DNA of 64,000 bases from Tieghemiomyces parasiticus (lineage: Eukaryota; Kickxellomycota; Dimargaritomycetes; Dimargaritales; Dimargaritaceae): contig JANBPT010000038.1 in assembly GCA_027575765.1 (NCBI GenBank), forward strand, positions 34,504 to 98,503, in the 5' to 3' direction. Under the pieces are notes generated by a model. It was given only the letters and a program-made list of their open reading frames with translations. It was not told where the DNA came from and made no database searches. Made by a program: the position numbers and the translations under genes. Within the stretch, counting starts at the first letter, position 1, and each line of letters starts with the position of its first letter. Shown one piece after another: positions 30,401-39,743 of the stretch.

Positions 30401-32839
30401 TTAATGATAATCCCCAGTGGATGGCATCAGCACAGGTACATTTAGCTGGTAGGGAACAGTGGACCGGTGGTCGAGAGTTTCGGCATGGATGACAAACACG
30501 AGATCACCGCTGGGCCCGTCCTCAGCGACCGTGCAGTAATTGCGGCGACCAAGCATCTTGCGGTTGGTCAAATTAGTGTTGTCTACATCACGTTCGAAAA
30601 AGTCAATCATGCGCTCGTCGGTGTACTTATCGAACGTGTTGTTCGAGGAGGTGACGTGGAGTGTACGGAGGAGTGCGAGTGGCGGCGGGGCGTTGACGAT
30701 GGCCGACGAGACCACCTGGTACATGAGCCGGTGGTCCTTGGTGTGCGCCAGGGTTGCCCCGGCACTCCCGCTCTTGCGTGACGGCTTCGACATGAATTTA
30801 CCCACTGCGCAACAGTGCACGTCGCCCGACAAGAAGGTTACCCGAATGGACCGCATCTGGGCGAACTTCTGGAGCCGGGAAACGAGCTCGTTACGCTCGG
30901 TATCGTGGATCTTGGCCGTCCAGTGGTCGTTGAGATCGTCAAGAAGTTCGGGCTCGCCAAACTCATTAAGCGTTCCAGAGACCGCCCCGGATTTGACCAG
31001 CAGGGATCCCACGGTGGTGGATGACAAGACGGTAAGCGCCGTCTCAGCGGTCGACATGCGCGGATAGGCGATCGGGACACCCAGAACCACGACCAGGTGG
31101 CGGCACTCGGTGGACAGGTGGTCACGTAGTTTGCCAAAGATGATGTCGTAGCTGGCGGGCGAAACCACCTGCGTCAGGGAACGTTCGAACCGGGCGTCGA
31201 CGCCCAGAACGGCCGTACTACTGCCCAGGTGCTTGAGCCACGAGAAGCTGGATGCGCCGAACAGCTGGTGCTTGGCGGCCAGTTGTACAGTGCTTTGCTG
31301 CTGGAACAACATGTAGAATCGCAGGGCAACGGCACCGACGCCCTTAAAGACGTGCGACTGTTGTAGGTAGTCCGGGTAGGACCCGTACCCGTCAAAGATG
31401 TCGTGGTCGTCGATCATCATCGCGTAGGGCACAGAGCTCACGGCGTGGCGGAAGCTCGACTCGTACAGAAACACGTACGTGTAGTGGTTAAAATAGAACT
31501 GCTCCACGGCATACTGCATCTCCGGGGTGAACGTGACCTGCTTGCGCTTCTTTTTGTCCTTGCAGTCAAGGAAGGGCTTCAGTTCCGGCAGGGTCCACAC
31601 AGCGTCGCAGTAGAGCTGGTCGCCGCCGCCCACCATTACGTGGTAGGGCATACGCTCGTGCTTGCCGAGGAAGTCGTCCCAGAGCGGATTGGCGCCGTTG
31701 AACTCACCCATGGGGTCTTTAATGGAGGCCGAGAACCCGTTGCAGCTGTAGAACATCCAGCGCCAGGACCGGGTGGCGCTAGGCAGGACGAACCGGTGCT
31801 GTCGGCCCTGGTTGATGCTATACTGGATGGGTCGCTCGTTATCGGTAAGCTGCAGACGGAATCCGAAACGCCAGAAGGTATGGTTGCCTAGTTGGTCGAT
31901 GGCCTGGCCTTCGATCTGGTCTACCACCACACCCTGATCGACGATGGTCAGCATGGGCGCCCGCGCCAGGTTTCCGCGGGTCGAAATGACGAGTACGCTA
32001 CCGGAAAATACCCGGGTGTGGAAGTTCATGTCGCCAAACCGGAGAAGAGGCCCGTGGAACCCGTCGATGCCGTCCGGGTCGAACCGGGGCTGACCAGGCT
32101 GGTACACCGGGATGACGTTGACGGGCGCATTGGGAGTGTTCTGAGCCATACCGCCGGGGATCGGGTAGCCGGGCGACGAAGCACCAAAGCTCTGGTGGGA
32201 GGGCTGGTACATGGGATTAGCGGACATCGGCCCGGCCTGGACGGTCGATTGGTTCGGGCGGTTAGGGTAGGATGTGGTCGAGGTTGTGATGGTGGGACGC
32301 GGCGGCGGGGGCGGACGCTGGGGCCCCGCAGCCGGCGGGTACGGTGCCCCGGGACCCTGGCTGTAGGGATCCGGGTAGCCGATTGACTGGATACGGGGAG
32401 GAAGCTCGGGCCGGGCTGGGGGTGGTGGTGGTGGAGCCGGATAGCTGTTGCCGTAGGCGCCAGAACCCGGCGAATGCATGGGCGGAGGGTAGGCACCACT
32501 ACCGTTACCGCCAGGCATGGATATACTGGACGGCGGCGGGTAGTTTCCGGTGGGAGGTGGATAAGGTGTGTGGAACCCTGGCCCGGCGGACGGTGGGTAC
32601 ATGGCCGGTGGGTTCGGGAAGGACGAAACGTCAGGCGGGTAACCGTAACCGCCGCCACTGTTATGGCCGTGGTTCGGGCCGCCACTCGGATAACCGGAAC
32701 TACCGCTGTTACCATGCTGACCATGGTTCGGGCCACCACTCGGATAACCGGGACCGCCGCTGTTACTCGGTGGGTAGCCGCTGCTACCCTCGGACGGCGT
32801 GTAACTATTAGGCCGGTTGTTGTTCGGGTAGGGATACAT
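30401..32839 (-). CDS. PhoD-like phosphatase-domain protein with Gly/Pro/Tyr-rich N-terminus
   Basis: An 812-aa single-exon protein from the ATG at 32839 (MYPYPNNNRPNS); the upstream extension has no ATG. Residues 1 to about 210 are low complexity, built from Gly, Pro, Tyr, Ser, Asn and His, including tandem GYPSGGPNHG units. The rest matches fungal PhoD-like metallophosphatases. Visible blocks are MVGGGDQLYCDAVW (near residue 400), AMMIDDHDIFDGYGSYPDYL (near 475), LVVVLGVPIAYPR, and LSGDVHCCAVGKF (near 670). The GGGDQ, DDHD and GDVH blocks supply the Asp/His metal ligands. Fungal members of this group carry a long modified PhoD domain, usually cytosolic or membrane-associated, with unknown substrate. 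No signal peptide is present, unlike secreted bacterial PhoD. Confidence 0.87.
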   Translation of the reverse strand: MYPYPNNNRPNSYTPSEGSSGYPPSNSGGPGYPSGGPNHGQHGNSGSSGYPSGGPNHGHNSGGGYGYPPDVSSFPNPPAMYPPSAGPGFHTPYPPPTGNYPPPSSISMPGGNGSGAYPPPMHSPGSGAYGNSYPAPPPPPPARPELPPRIQSIGYPDPYSQGPGAPYPPAAGPQRPPPPPRPTITTSTTSYPNRPNQSTVQAGPMSANPMYQPSHQSFGASSPGYPIPGGMAQNTPNAPVNVIPVYQPGQPRFDPDGIDGFHGPLLRFGDMNFHTRVFSGSVLVISTRGNLARAPMLTIVDQGVVVDQIEGQAIDQLGNHTFWRFGFRLQLTDNERPIQYSINQGRQHRFVLPSATRSWRWMFYSCNGFSASIKDPMGEFNGANPLWDDFLGKHERMPYHVMVGGGDQLYCDAVWTLPELKPFLDCKDKKKRKQVTFTPEMQYAVEQFYFNHYTYVFLYESSFRHAVSSVPYAMMIDDHDIFDGYGSYPDYLQQSHVFKGVGAVALRFYMLFQQQSTVQLAAKHQLFGASSFSWLKHLGSSTAVLGVDARFERSLTQVVSPASYDIIFGKLRDHLSTECRHLVVVLGVPIAYPRMSTAETALTVLSSTTVGSLLVKSGAVSGTLNEFGEPELLDDLNDHWTAKIHDTERNELVSRLQKFAQMRSIRVTFLSGDVHCCAVGKFMSKPSRKSGSAGATLAHTKDHRLMYQVVSSAIVNAPPPLALLRTLHVTSSNNTFDKYTDERMIDFFERDVDNTNLTNRKMLGRRNYCTVAEDGPSGDLVFVIHAETLDHRSTVPYQLNVPVLMPSTGDYH

Positions 32840-34196
32840 GGCTAGGATACGCAACGGTCGCCAGTGGGAGTTTGATGGGCCGAGGGGCGGATGGTGTTAC
32901 GGTGAGGTTGGGATATGTCGAGGGCTTGGCTATGGGCATCAACTAGGATGAAGGAAGGATCGGGCCAGTTCAATGGAAAGTCTGAAGAAGCATAGATGGG
33001 GCAGGCAGTGGTGGTGTGTAGATGATGTGAATGATGTAGACGTGATGCCCACGAGGATAGTTAAGAGCAGGGTGATCGGTGTGAGTTGAAGAGCTCTGGT
33101 TGCCGTAAAAACCCCTCTGGAAAAGTAGACCAAGGCAACCTGGGGAGTCTAAAAGAGGTCGCTGGTCAGAAATAATAGAAAGCTAGGAACACGGGTAGTC
33201 ACAGTTCGGACGAAGTAACACGAATATTATAAACTTGCTCAACCAACGGGGAGAGAAACAGGAAGCGGAGGCCGACAGGTGGCCGCATGGATATAAAGCG
33301 GGCCGTGGCAGCCAACAGCTGTGTGCAGATGTGCACGGAGGAGGAAAGGAAAGGAAAGGAAAGGAAATTATCCTACCCGTGAGGCGCAGGGCGGTGTGTG
33401 AATGCGCAGGTGGTGGGAGATTGCCTCCTTTCAAGTTGCTGACTAGGGTTTCCACATTCGCCGAGTTAACAATTCAGCGGAAAAAAAGTTACTGATGCGG
33501 GGGGGGACCCGGACCCAATCCGGTAGTCGGTGGACTGACGCGTAGACTACAGAGGAGGGGGGGGTAACAAGCAAGCTGGGAGGAGAAAACGGGCGCAAAA
33601 GGTCATGAAAAGGAGAACCGGAGCGTATAGGCCCAGCAACTGGGCTGCCAACCTGGAGTACGCGCTCACCAACTGACCACCAGTTGGGGGGAGGAGACTT
33701 ACGGGAGAAAAACCCCCCACCTCAGAAAAAACCCTCCAATGCGTCGGAGGTAAGACCCCACCAACACAATAGCCAAGTTGCGGGACTTGGCAGGGGCAAA
33801 CGAGTGCAGTACAATATACCAACCTGCCAGAAAGGCCGTGTGCTGTGGTGGCCAGTCTGAACAAGATGGAGGCCGAATGGCAGGTCGACTCATCCTCGTT
33901 TCTCTGTCCCTAAGCGGCAGCAAGAAGGCCTGGTTAACAATCTTAACGTGGCACGTTGCCGCCTGGTCGCCGCCGCTCTCCATGCCAGCCCTAATTCCTT
34001 GGACAGTTCTGCCTGTCCGCAGGGCCAACGTCCGTATCCGTATTAGACCACTAAGACATACCTGTTTAATCAACTTTGAATTAGAAAACATAAACTATGG
34101 CCTGTCAGTTGCCCAGCGTCGGCTGCGGCTGGATGCACGCCCCTCCAGATCGTATGGCCCCTGTGACGGCTTCAGCTGCGCAAGCCGGGGTCCTGT
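32840..34196. other. Intergenic upstream of PhoD-like gene
   Basis: About 1.35 kb, purine-rich on the plus strand (pyrimidine-rich in the direction of the leftward gene). It contains a GGAAA pentamer array at 33343-33367. A hypothetical two-exon reading at 33890-34091 is described under findings. No firm gene. Confidence 0.4.
33343..33367. repeat. GGAAA pentanucleotide array
   Basis: Five perfect tandem GGAAA units, about 500 bp upstream of the PhoD-like start codon. On that gene's sense strand the array reads TTTCC. Confidence 0.95.
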
Positions 34197-34379
34197 CTAC
34201 GAGTCCATATTAAAATCGAACATGTGGTCGAGCCCCTCAATGCCGGCCAACGCCCCCGTGCGCTTTGCCAATGTACCAGGGAATATCACGCCCACTCCCC
34301 CTGATCTGCAAATGATAACTATATCGAGAAATCGATAATGAGCATTCAGAAAGGGATCTGGACGATACCTGACGTACAT
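34197..34379 (-). CDS. Candidate spliced microprotein, 39 aa
   Basis: Hypothetical. An ATG at 34379 gives MYV plus two bases, then an intron 34306-34368 (GTATCG...TTGCAG), then exon 34197-34305. The product begins MYVRSGGVGVIFPGTLAKR and ends DHMFDFNMDS. A TATATA element on the same strand at about 34454-34461 lies 75 bp upstream. The donor is weak and no family is recognised. It may also be the last exon of something larger, or chance. Confidence 0.25.
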   Translation of the reverse strand: MYVRYRPDPFLNAHYRFLDIVIICRSGGVGVIFPGTLAKRTGALAGIEGLDHMFDFNMDS

Positions 34380-34639
34380 CAGACCTTCAAATTCCACAAT
34401 AGTGAAAAATGAGGACCGCAATCACCGACTTCTAAGGCTTTGTACAACAGCACTATATATGACCTACCGCCCAAGACCACGGGGTCAACATTGCAAGGTG
34501 ACAGCCATCCGAAAGGCACCCCGTAGAAGTACTGTGTTTATTGCACCAAGTAAGGCCTCCTGGGCCACTGGCCGAGTATACCGGACACCCTGTACCTCTT
34601 CTCCGTACTATTACGCCCCCCTCCCTCTGACTCAACTTG

Positions 34640-35746
34640 TTAGGGCGCTGTGGACAACCGCTGCACCGGCAGCCCGGTGATTGGTATCGGGGCGGTGGAG
34701 GGTGGTAGGACGGAGTACGCCGCGGCCAGACGGGCGCGGTTGAGGGTGGTCCACCGGTCATAGTTATAATACATGATTCCTGCGATGGAGATGAACAGGC
34801 CAAGGGTATTGACGGGGGTCATGACGTCCCCGTAAATCACGACAGACAGCACAATCATAAGGATTTCCTTGGCGATGCCGCAGACGGAGAGAGTCACGGT
34901 GGACGTGAGCTGGATCAGTCGAAACTCGCACACGATGGCACCCAGGGCCACAAAACCCCCACCAACCGCGAGGCTCAGAATCTCAACGGTGCGGTACATA
35001 GGGTCACCACGACTACCGCCGTCGATCGAGTCACCGACTGTCAGGGCCGGAGACATTGCCAACCGGTTCCAGGGGTCTTCCAGGAGCAGAGTGAGCAGGG
35101 CCATGGTGACGAACATGACAGGGGCCAGACGGTACATGGTCAGGATGGGGTGGTCAAGCCCAAGGTCGGCCTTTTTGAGTAGGATCTGGGTGATGCACCA
35201 CCGGAACCCGCTTGCCACCGACGCACCCAGTACAAGACAGAACCCCACGGCGTGGAACTTTGTCTCGCCCACGATGGTGAGGGCCACACCGAGACATATG
35301 AGGGCGATCTGGCCGAGTAACCGCCACGTGAAGGTCTCGATGCGGAATAAAAAGGCAAAGGTTAGCACCCAGATGGGTGTCGACGACTTGACGAAGGTGT
35401 AGAAGCTCAGGGTGATGAACATGAGCGCTGAGTTGGCCATGGCGATCTCGAGACCCGTCGACGAGCCGCAGGGCGCTACGTTGAGCGCCCATTTGCGCCA
35501 CGTCAGCGACTGGCTACGCAGGTGCTCGCGCTGGGCCGTCGTCAGCCAGAACCGGCCCGCCAGATGGACCAATACGCTCGACACCAGCCATTGGATGGCC
35601 GCGTGGAGGGTGGTGACAAGTAAGGGAAAGTCGAAGTGGTACTGATCCCGGCCAAACAAGTTCTTATTGAAGATACTGAGCAGCGACGAGAAGAGGTACC
35701 AGCCCCCAATACAGGCCATCACCTGAAGCGTGTGAGAAGTGGCCAT
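34640..35746 (-). CDS. SLC35C2/YMD8-type transporter of the triose-phosphate/nucleotide-sugar translocator family
   Basis: A 368-aa single-exon protein from the ATG at 35746 (MATSHTLQVMAC); an upstream in-frame codon is TTG, not ATG. About ten membrane segments. Family blocks are WYLFSSLLSIFNKNLFG, FPLLVTTLHAAIQWLV, GLEIAMANSALMFITLSFYT, FVKSSTPIWVLTFAFLFR, GFRWCITQILLKK and LSVCGIAKEILMIVLSVV. These match SLC35C2 (human OVCOV1) and yeast Ymd8. Expected in the Golgi or ERGIC; the human protein has been linked to GDP-fucose supply, but the substrate in fungi is not settled. The C-terminal tail after the last membrane segment is short and polar. The upstream region to about 36100 contains TATTTATA-like AT tracts that could be promoter. 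Confidence 0.87.
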   Translation of the reverse strand: MATSHTLQVMACIGGWYLFSSLLSIFNKNLFGRDQYHFDFPLLVTTLHAAIQWLVSSVLVHLAGRFWLTTAQREHLRSQSLTWRKWALNVAPCGSSTGLEIAMANSALMFITLSFYTFVKSSTPIWVLTFAFLFRIETFTWRLLGQIALICLGVALTIVGETKFHAVGFCLVLGASVASGFRWCITQILLKKADLGLDHPILTMYRLAPVMFVTMALLTLLLEDPWNRLAMSPALTVGDSIDGGSRGDPMYRTVEILSLAVGGGFVALGAIVCEFRLIQLTSTVTLSVCGIAKEILMIVLSVVIYGDVMTPVNTLGLFISIAGIMYYNYDRWTTLNRARLAAAYSVLPPSTAPIPITGLPVQRLSTAP

Positions 35747-37960
35747 TGGAGGGAGAGCCTGGCCACGCAACGCCGCCGGGTGTCGGGCGGATGTAGCGGG
35801 GAGAGATGGGGCTAATCACGGATTCCGATGGAAGCGAGAGGTCGCGGCCATAAGCAGAAGGGGGCGGTGGTAGAAGGAGAAACGGACGAAGGGAAGCAAA
35901 AACCGCTCGATGGGTGGGACAGGTACGACCGCAACGTGGTGGCGGTATGCTGCGGTCTAACGAATTGGGTACAAGGCGATGTTGGCGGTGGGCGCGGCAG
36001 CAGGGCGGCTATAAATATCATCTAGGAGGTAAAGGCGACGGGAGCGTCGAGCGGGTTAGCCTCGGCATCTATAAGCAAGATGGAAGCGGTAATAGTACAG
36101 AGAGAATGCAATAAGGAAAAGACAATGGGGGCCAAGCAGGTCGGAAGGCAGACACGCTATGTAGCAGTCAAGAGTGGCCATGGGTGTGCGTTAAAATGCT
36201 GCAGTAAAGGCAGCGCCTCCAACTGGACTGATAGCGGTGGGGCACGGATCCACCCTGGCCAACTCGACAACAGAGGCAGGGACCCCCCCCCTTCACGGCC
36301 CACAATATATTCTCCTACCGCCCTACGCTCGTCGGTATTGAGCAGGGAGTGAGAGAGAGTCTGACAAGATTCGCCATAATTAACCTACCCTGGGGCGGGG
36401 CAACGGCTTTTGATCGGGCTAGTGGGGAAGGAGAGAGGCCAACAAAAAGACCTAGACATCGCCCTATGGACAATAAGGTTCAGAACTAGTTTCAATGCAT
36501 TTAGAGAACCTTCGCGTTGACTCCTGGAGGGGAACGGTCGGTCTTACATAAGGGATAAGCTCGTCATGCGCAAGGCGACCGATAAGGCCACCCCTGCGAG
36601 GATTGGTGGGGCGGCCGGACGGCATGACCAAGGCTTATTGATGCCAGATGGTGTGCGCGGGATGGTGGCCTCCCCCCATGTTTCTACCAAGGGCCATGCT
36701 AGCCGCCAACTCGTGGGACGAGCATGCCCCGGTAGCCGACATCGGCCGACTGCGCGTTTACGCTACTGCCCTAGAACGTACGCCACATCTCGAAGCAAAG
36801 CAGCTCGTCTACTGCTTAGCCCGCATGCGGCAGGCAAGCTTGCCCTGTTCGTTTTACTTCATCACTGTAGGTTTATTTCTGCGGCCAACGCCACCAACAG
36901 AACCCACGACTTTCAACAGGGGCGCCGTGCGGTCGTACCAGAATGAGCCTCCCGCGCCACCAACCGGTCGGCCTAGTGCAGAAGAAAGAGTGAAGGCGAA
37001 CAGGGCTGCAGCCAGCGGCTTGTGCGACCTACTTGGTCGCCAAACCCACTGCTCTGTTTCGTCACCCGCCTCTGGTTGTTATGTTGGCTGCCATCGGGGC
37101 GTATGCTAGCCCGCGGCATCTTCCTTGTAGCCTCTTGATTCGGTGCCAAGAGCACGCCGCCTCCTTTTTATTATTCCCTCTTAACCGGCGGGCCTTGGGT
37201 CTCTATGCCCAATCTTTCCTCCGCCATTGTCCTGGATCTACCCCCCGACTGCACCTAGCCATGCCGTACGCCTCCGCTGCATAGAAAGTAAGTGACCCCT
37301 CTATGCCGCTCTCGCCGGGCCTGGGTGCCTACGTTCACTTTGGGGGTATATAAACAGGCCATCTCCCCCCCGCGCGGCTCACCCAGATTCAATTTCCACC
37401 TTGGCCCGATTATCCGTCGTCCTTTGGCCCCATGTACATACCCGTCGGTCGTGTTTATTCACCTTATCCGTCCGTGCACTTTAATCTTTGGCGTACACCT
37501 CGACACTGTCGATTAACCGGTCACTGTAAGTCGGTTTGGAGCTTAAATGACCACTCCACACCCGCATACAGCCAAAAGCCCCCGCTCTCCGCCTTACCTT
37601 TATCCCCTACCATTTCCGATACGGCAGACTCCGAGCCAGCTCTGTCCTAGGCCCCCTCTGCATATAACTCCGACGGCTCGGCACCTTCCTACCCCGTCTC
37701 TCACGCGTCCTGTATCTCCACACTCCTCCTCCTCCTCCGCCTCCTAGTGCCCTACAACCTTTGACCCTTCTTCGGACTCCTGGCCAGTCCCCCCCCCCGC
37801 CCTTTCCCGACTCTTCGCCCATTCGCATCGTAACGCGATCCCGCCACCTCCACTCACGCCACCCCTCGGCTGTCAAGTAAAGCACTGCCCCCCCCGCCCC
37901 CCTCTCCTGGGAAAACCGCCTCAAAGCCTATATTCCCGCCACATCGCCTGTCGAGTCACC
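35747..37960. other. Intergenic 2.2 kb between divergent genes
   Basis: Shared upstream space of the leftward SLC35C2-like gene and rightward TVP18. A TATATAAA element at 37347-37354 lies about 610 bp before the TVP18 ATG, and 37360-37960 is C+T-rich. An open frame from an ATG at 36696 to 37109 (137 aa) includes a helix-like stretch (RTPHLEAKQLVYCLARMRQ) but no recognised family; I do not call it. Confidence 0.4.
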
Positions 37961-38909
37961 ATGGGGTTCAAGCAGGAGTTCCTTGCGGGCAAGTTCACCG
38001 TCTACGCCCAATGGTAAGTACTTTGGCCGGAAGGACCGTGCCCTTCCCGGTTACATGGCCTGTTGCTTGGCTCCTACACCCCAAGTGAAGCGGTAAGGAT
38101 AGCTCAGTGGCCCTCCTACCTGGCTGTGATGGACGGCCGCTGGGTAAAAGTGACCGGGGCGGTCGGAGCCACTGGGGATGTGTCCTATCCATCGCCTGAC
38201 CCGCCGTGGCTGAGGCAGTGGACTTTCGGTACCAGCAAATTGGTTTGTACTTCAACTGTCTCCCCAGCTTCAGCCGGCGGCTCTTTCTCTGACCTGGTAC
38301 TTCGGGCGTATACTCCTATATCAACAGAACATGTGGGATGGCCGCTTACCTCGATGGGGTTATGGCTAGGGGATAGCGGTGATATGCAGGGTATGCCAAG
38401 TTGGCTTGCCCGTAACCCGGGCTCTTGATGGCATTCGTTTGTACCCTCCCCCCTCCTTCGTTGACTCTGTCGACTAACCCGCAAGTATTATGTTCCATTA
38501 TCCGCCCACCCCTTCCCAAACTAGGTCGGCCCTCATCGCCATGATCCTCCTCATCGTGCTGGGCGCGGTGACCATTTTCAGCCATGTCGTGTTCTCGGTG
38601 CTTTCCATTGTCATTGGCGTCATGATTATCCCGCTGGAGATCCCCCTCTGTCTCAAGGTCTGCCCCACTAGCCCGCGCTTTGACGCCTTCATCCGCATTT
38701 TCGATAACGCGTGGTTCCGTTTCGGCATCTATTTGGCCTTCGCCGCCATTATGTGGGCCTCGCTGGCCGATAATGGCGGTGTACTCGTAATTGGCGCCGT
38801 GTTCCTCACCTTCGCCTGCGCCTGCTACCTCGTCGCCGCCATTCGCCGTCAGGACCGATTCACGAGCTCCATGACCGGCGGTACTGGCATCAGCACGTCG
38901 GCCGTGTAG
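37961..38909 (+). CDS. TVP18: Golgi membrane protein Tvp18, two exons
   Basis: Exon 1 is 37961-38013 (MGFKQEFLAGKFTVYAQ plus TG) with donor GTAAGT. Exon 2 is 38525-38909 after a TAG acceptor. The join gives TGG (Trp) and a 145-aa protein (yeast Tvp18 is about 167). Four hydrophobic segments are visible. The family block VIGVMIIPLEIPLCLKVCP matches the Tvp18 pattern (FEIPLLVKICP in yeast). Tvp18 is an integral membrane protein of late Golgi/Tvg vesicles with no known catalytic role. The 511-bp intron is several times longer than others in this window and is itself open in one frame for 366 nt. A middle exon cannot be excluded, but the direct join aligns without a gap. Confidence 0.85.
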
Positions 38910-39743
38910 CACTTCAGGTCTTTTGACTGCCACCCCCATTAGCCTATCAAACGCCAACTTCACTTTTTTTTACATTTTTGATTATAGTTTGATGATTCGT
39001 CTTTCACATTTCAAGCTCATTATCCTTCATTTTGATGACGGCCTGCCGCCGCCAATTTTGCCTATCCACTTCACCAACTCCATACTACAATCAACCTACC
39101 ACTCATTCGATTTTCTGTGCACAACAGGGTGCTAGTTACCCATGATTCAACATAATATATCCAAATCTCCGATGTCTGTTTTATCATTCCTCTCACCGTC
39201 AGCTTTGTACTAACCTGGACTCTTCAAGGAAGGGGGAGTTGGCTAGTTCTGTCGGAATTGGAGAGGTCCCAAGGCGTTTTTTACGCTCTCGTCGGGGTAT
39301 GCGGCTGGAGTGTAACTGCGATAAAATAAATATTTAGTTAGGCGACCACACAACGTTGGGTAGGGGGCTGCGACACCATTGGCCCTCGTTGTTTACACTC
39401 GACCCGAAATACCAAATTAGCCACACACCGATACATTACTGCCACTGAGCCCACCTTGTCAGCTTACGCATTCCCCTGCTCAGGAGAAGAAAGGAGGGAA
39501 GGGGTATGAAATTAGCTCTCGGGTGGATTCACCGTTACTAACGAATGTTCTTCCAATCTCCCGCCTACATGCTTTGCATTCCACAGCCTGACCAACCCAC
39601 ATACGGTTCCAAATTAACTCTAGGTTCCTCAGCTTCCCTCCGTTGGTATCCACCGGACGCATTGCCGAATCTGCTACGCCTTGGTCCTCGACTTCGGCCT
39701 TGCCTTCACACCCCTCCCCCCTTTCCCGCCTTACCCTGACGCC
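38910..39743. other. Intergenic between TVP18 and SWT1
   Basis: About 830 bp. The first half is T-rich, as expected of a 3' UTR. The last 150 bp are C+T-rich leader. Nothing else was recognised. Confidence 0.5.

Noticed and set aside
33778..34338. 186-codon plus-strand ORF
   Set aside because: No ATG-supported protein-like sequence; overlaps candidate features on the other strand and has no domain.
36696..37109. 137-aa ORF with a helix-like stretch between SLC35C2-like gene and TVP18
   Set aside because: A resemblance to a TFIIS/elongin N-terminal helix bundle was considered but the pattern does not hold; no upstream or downstream exon was found.
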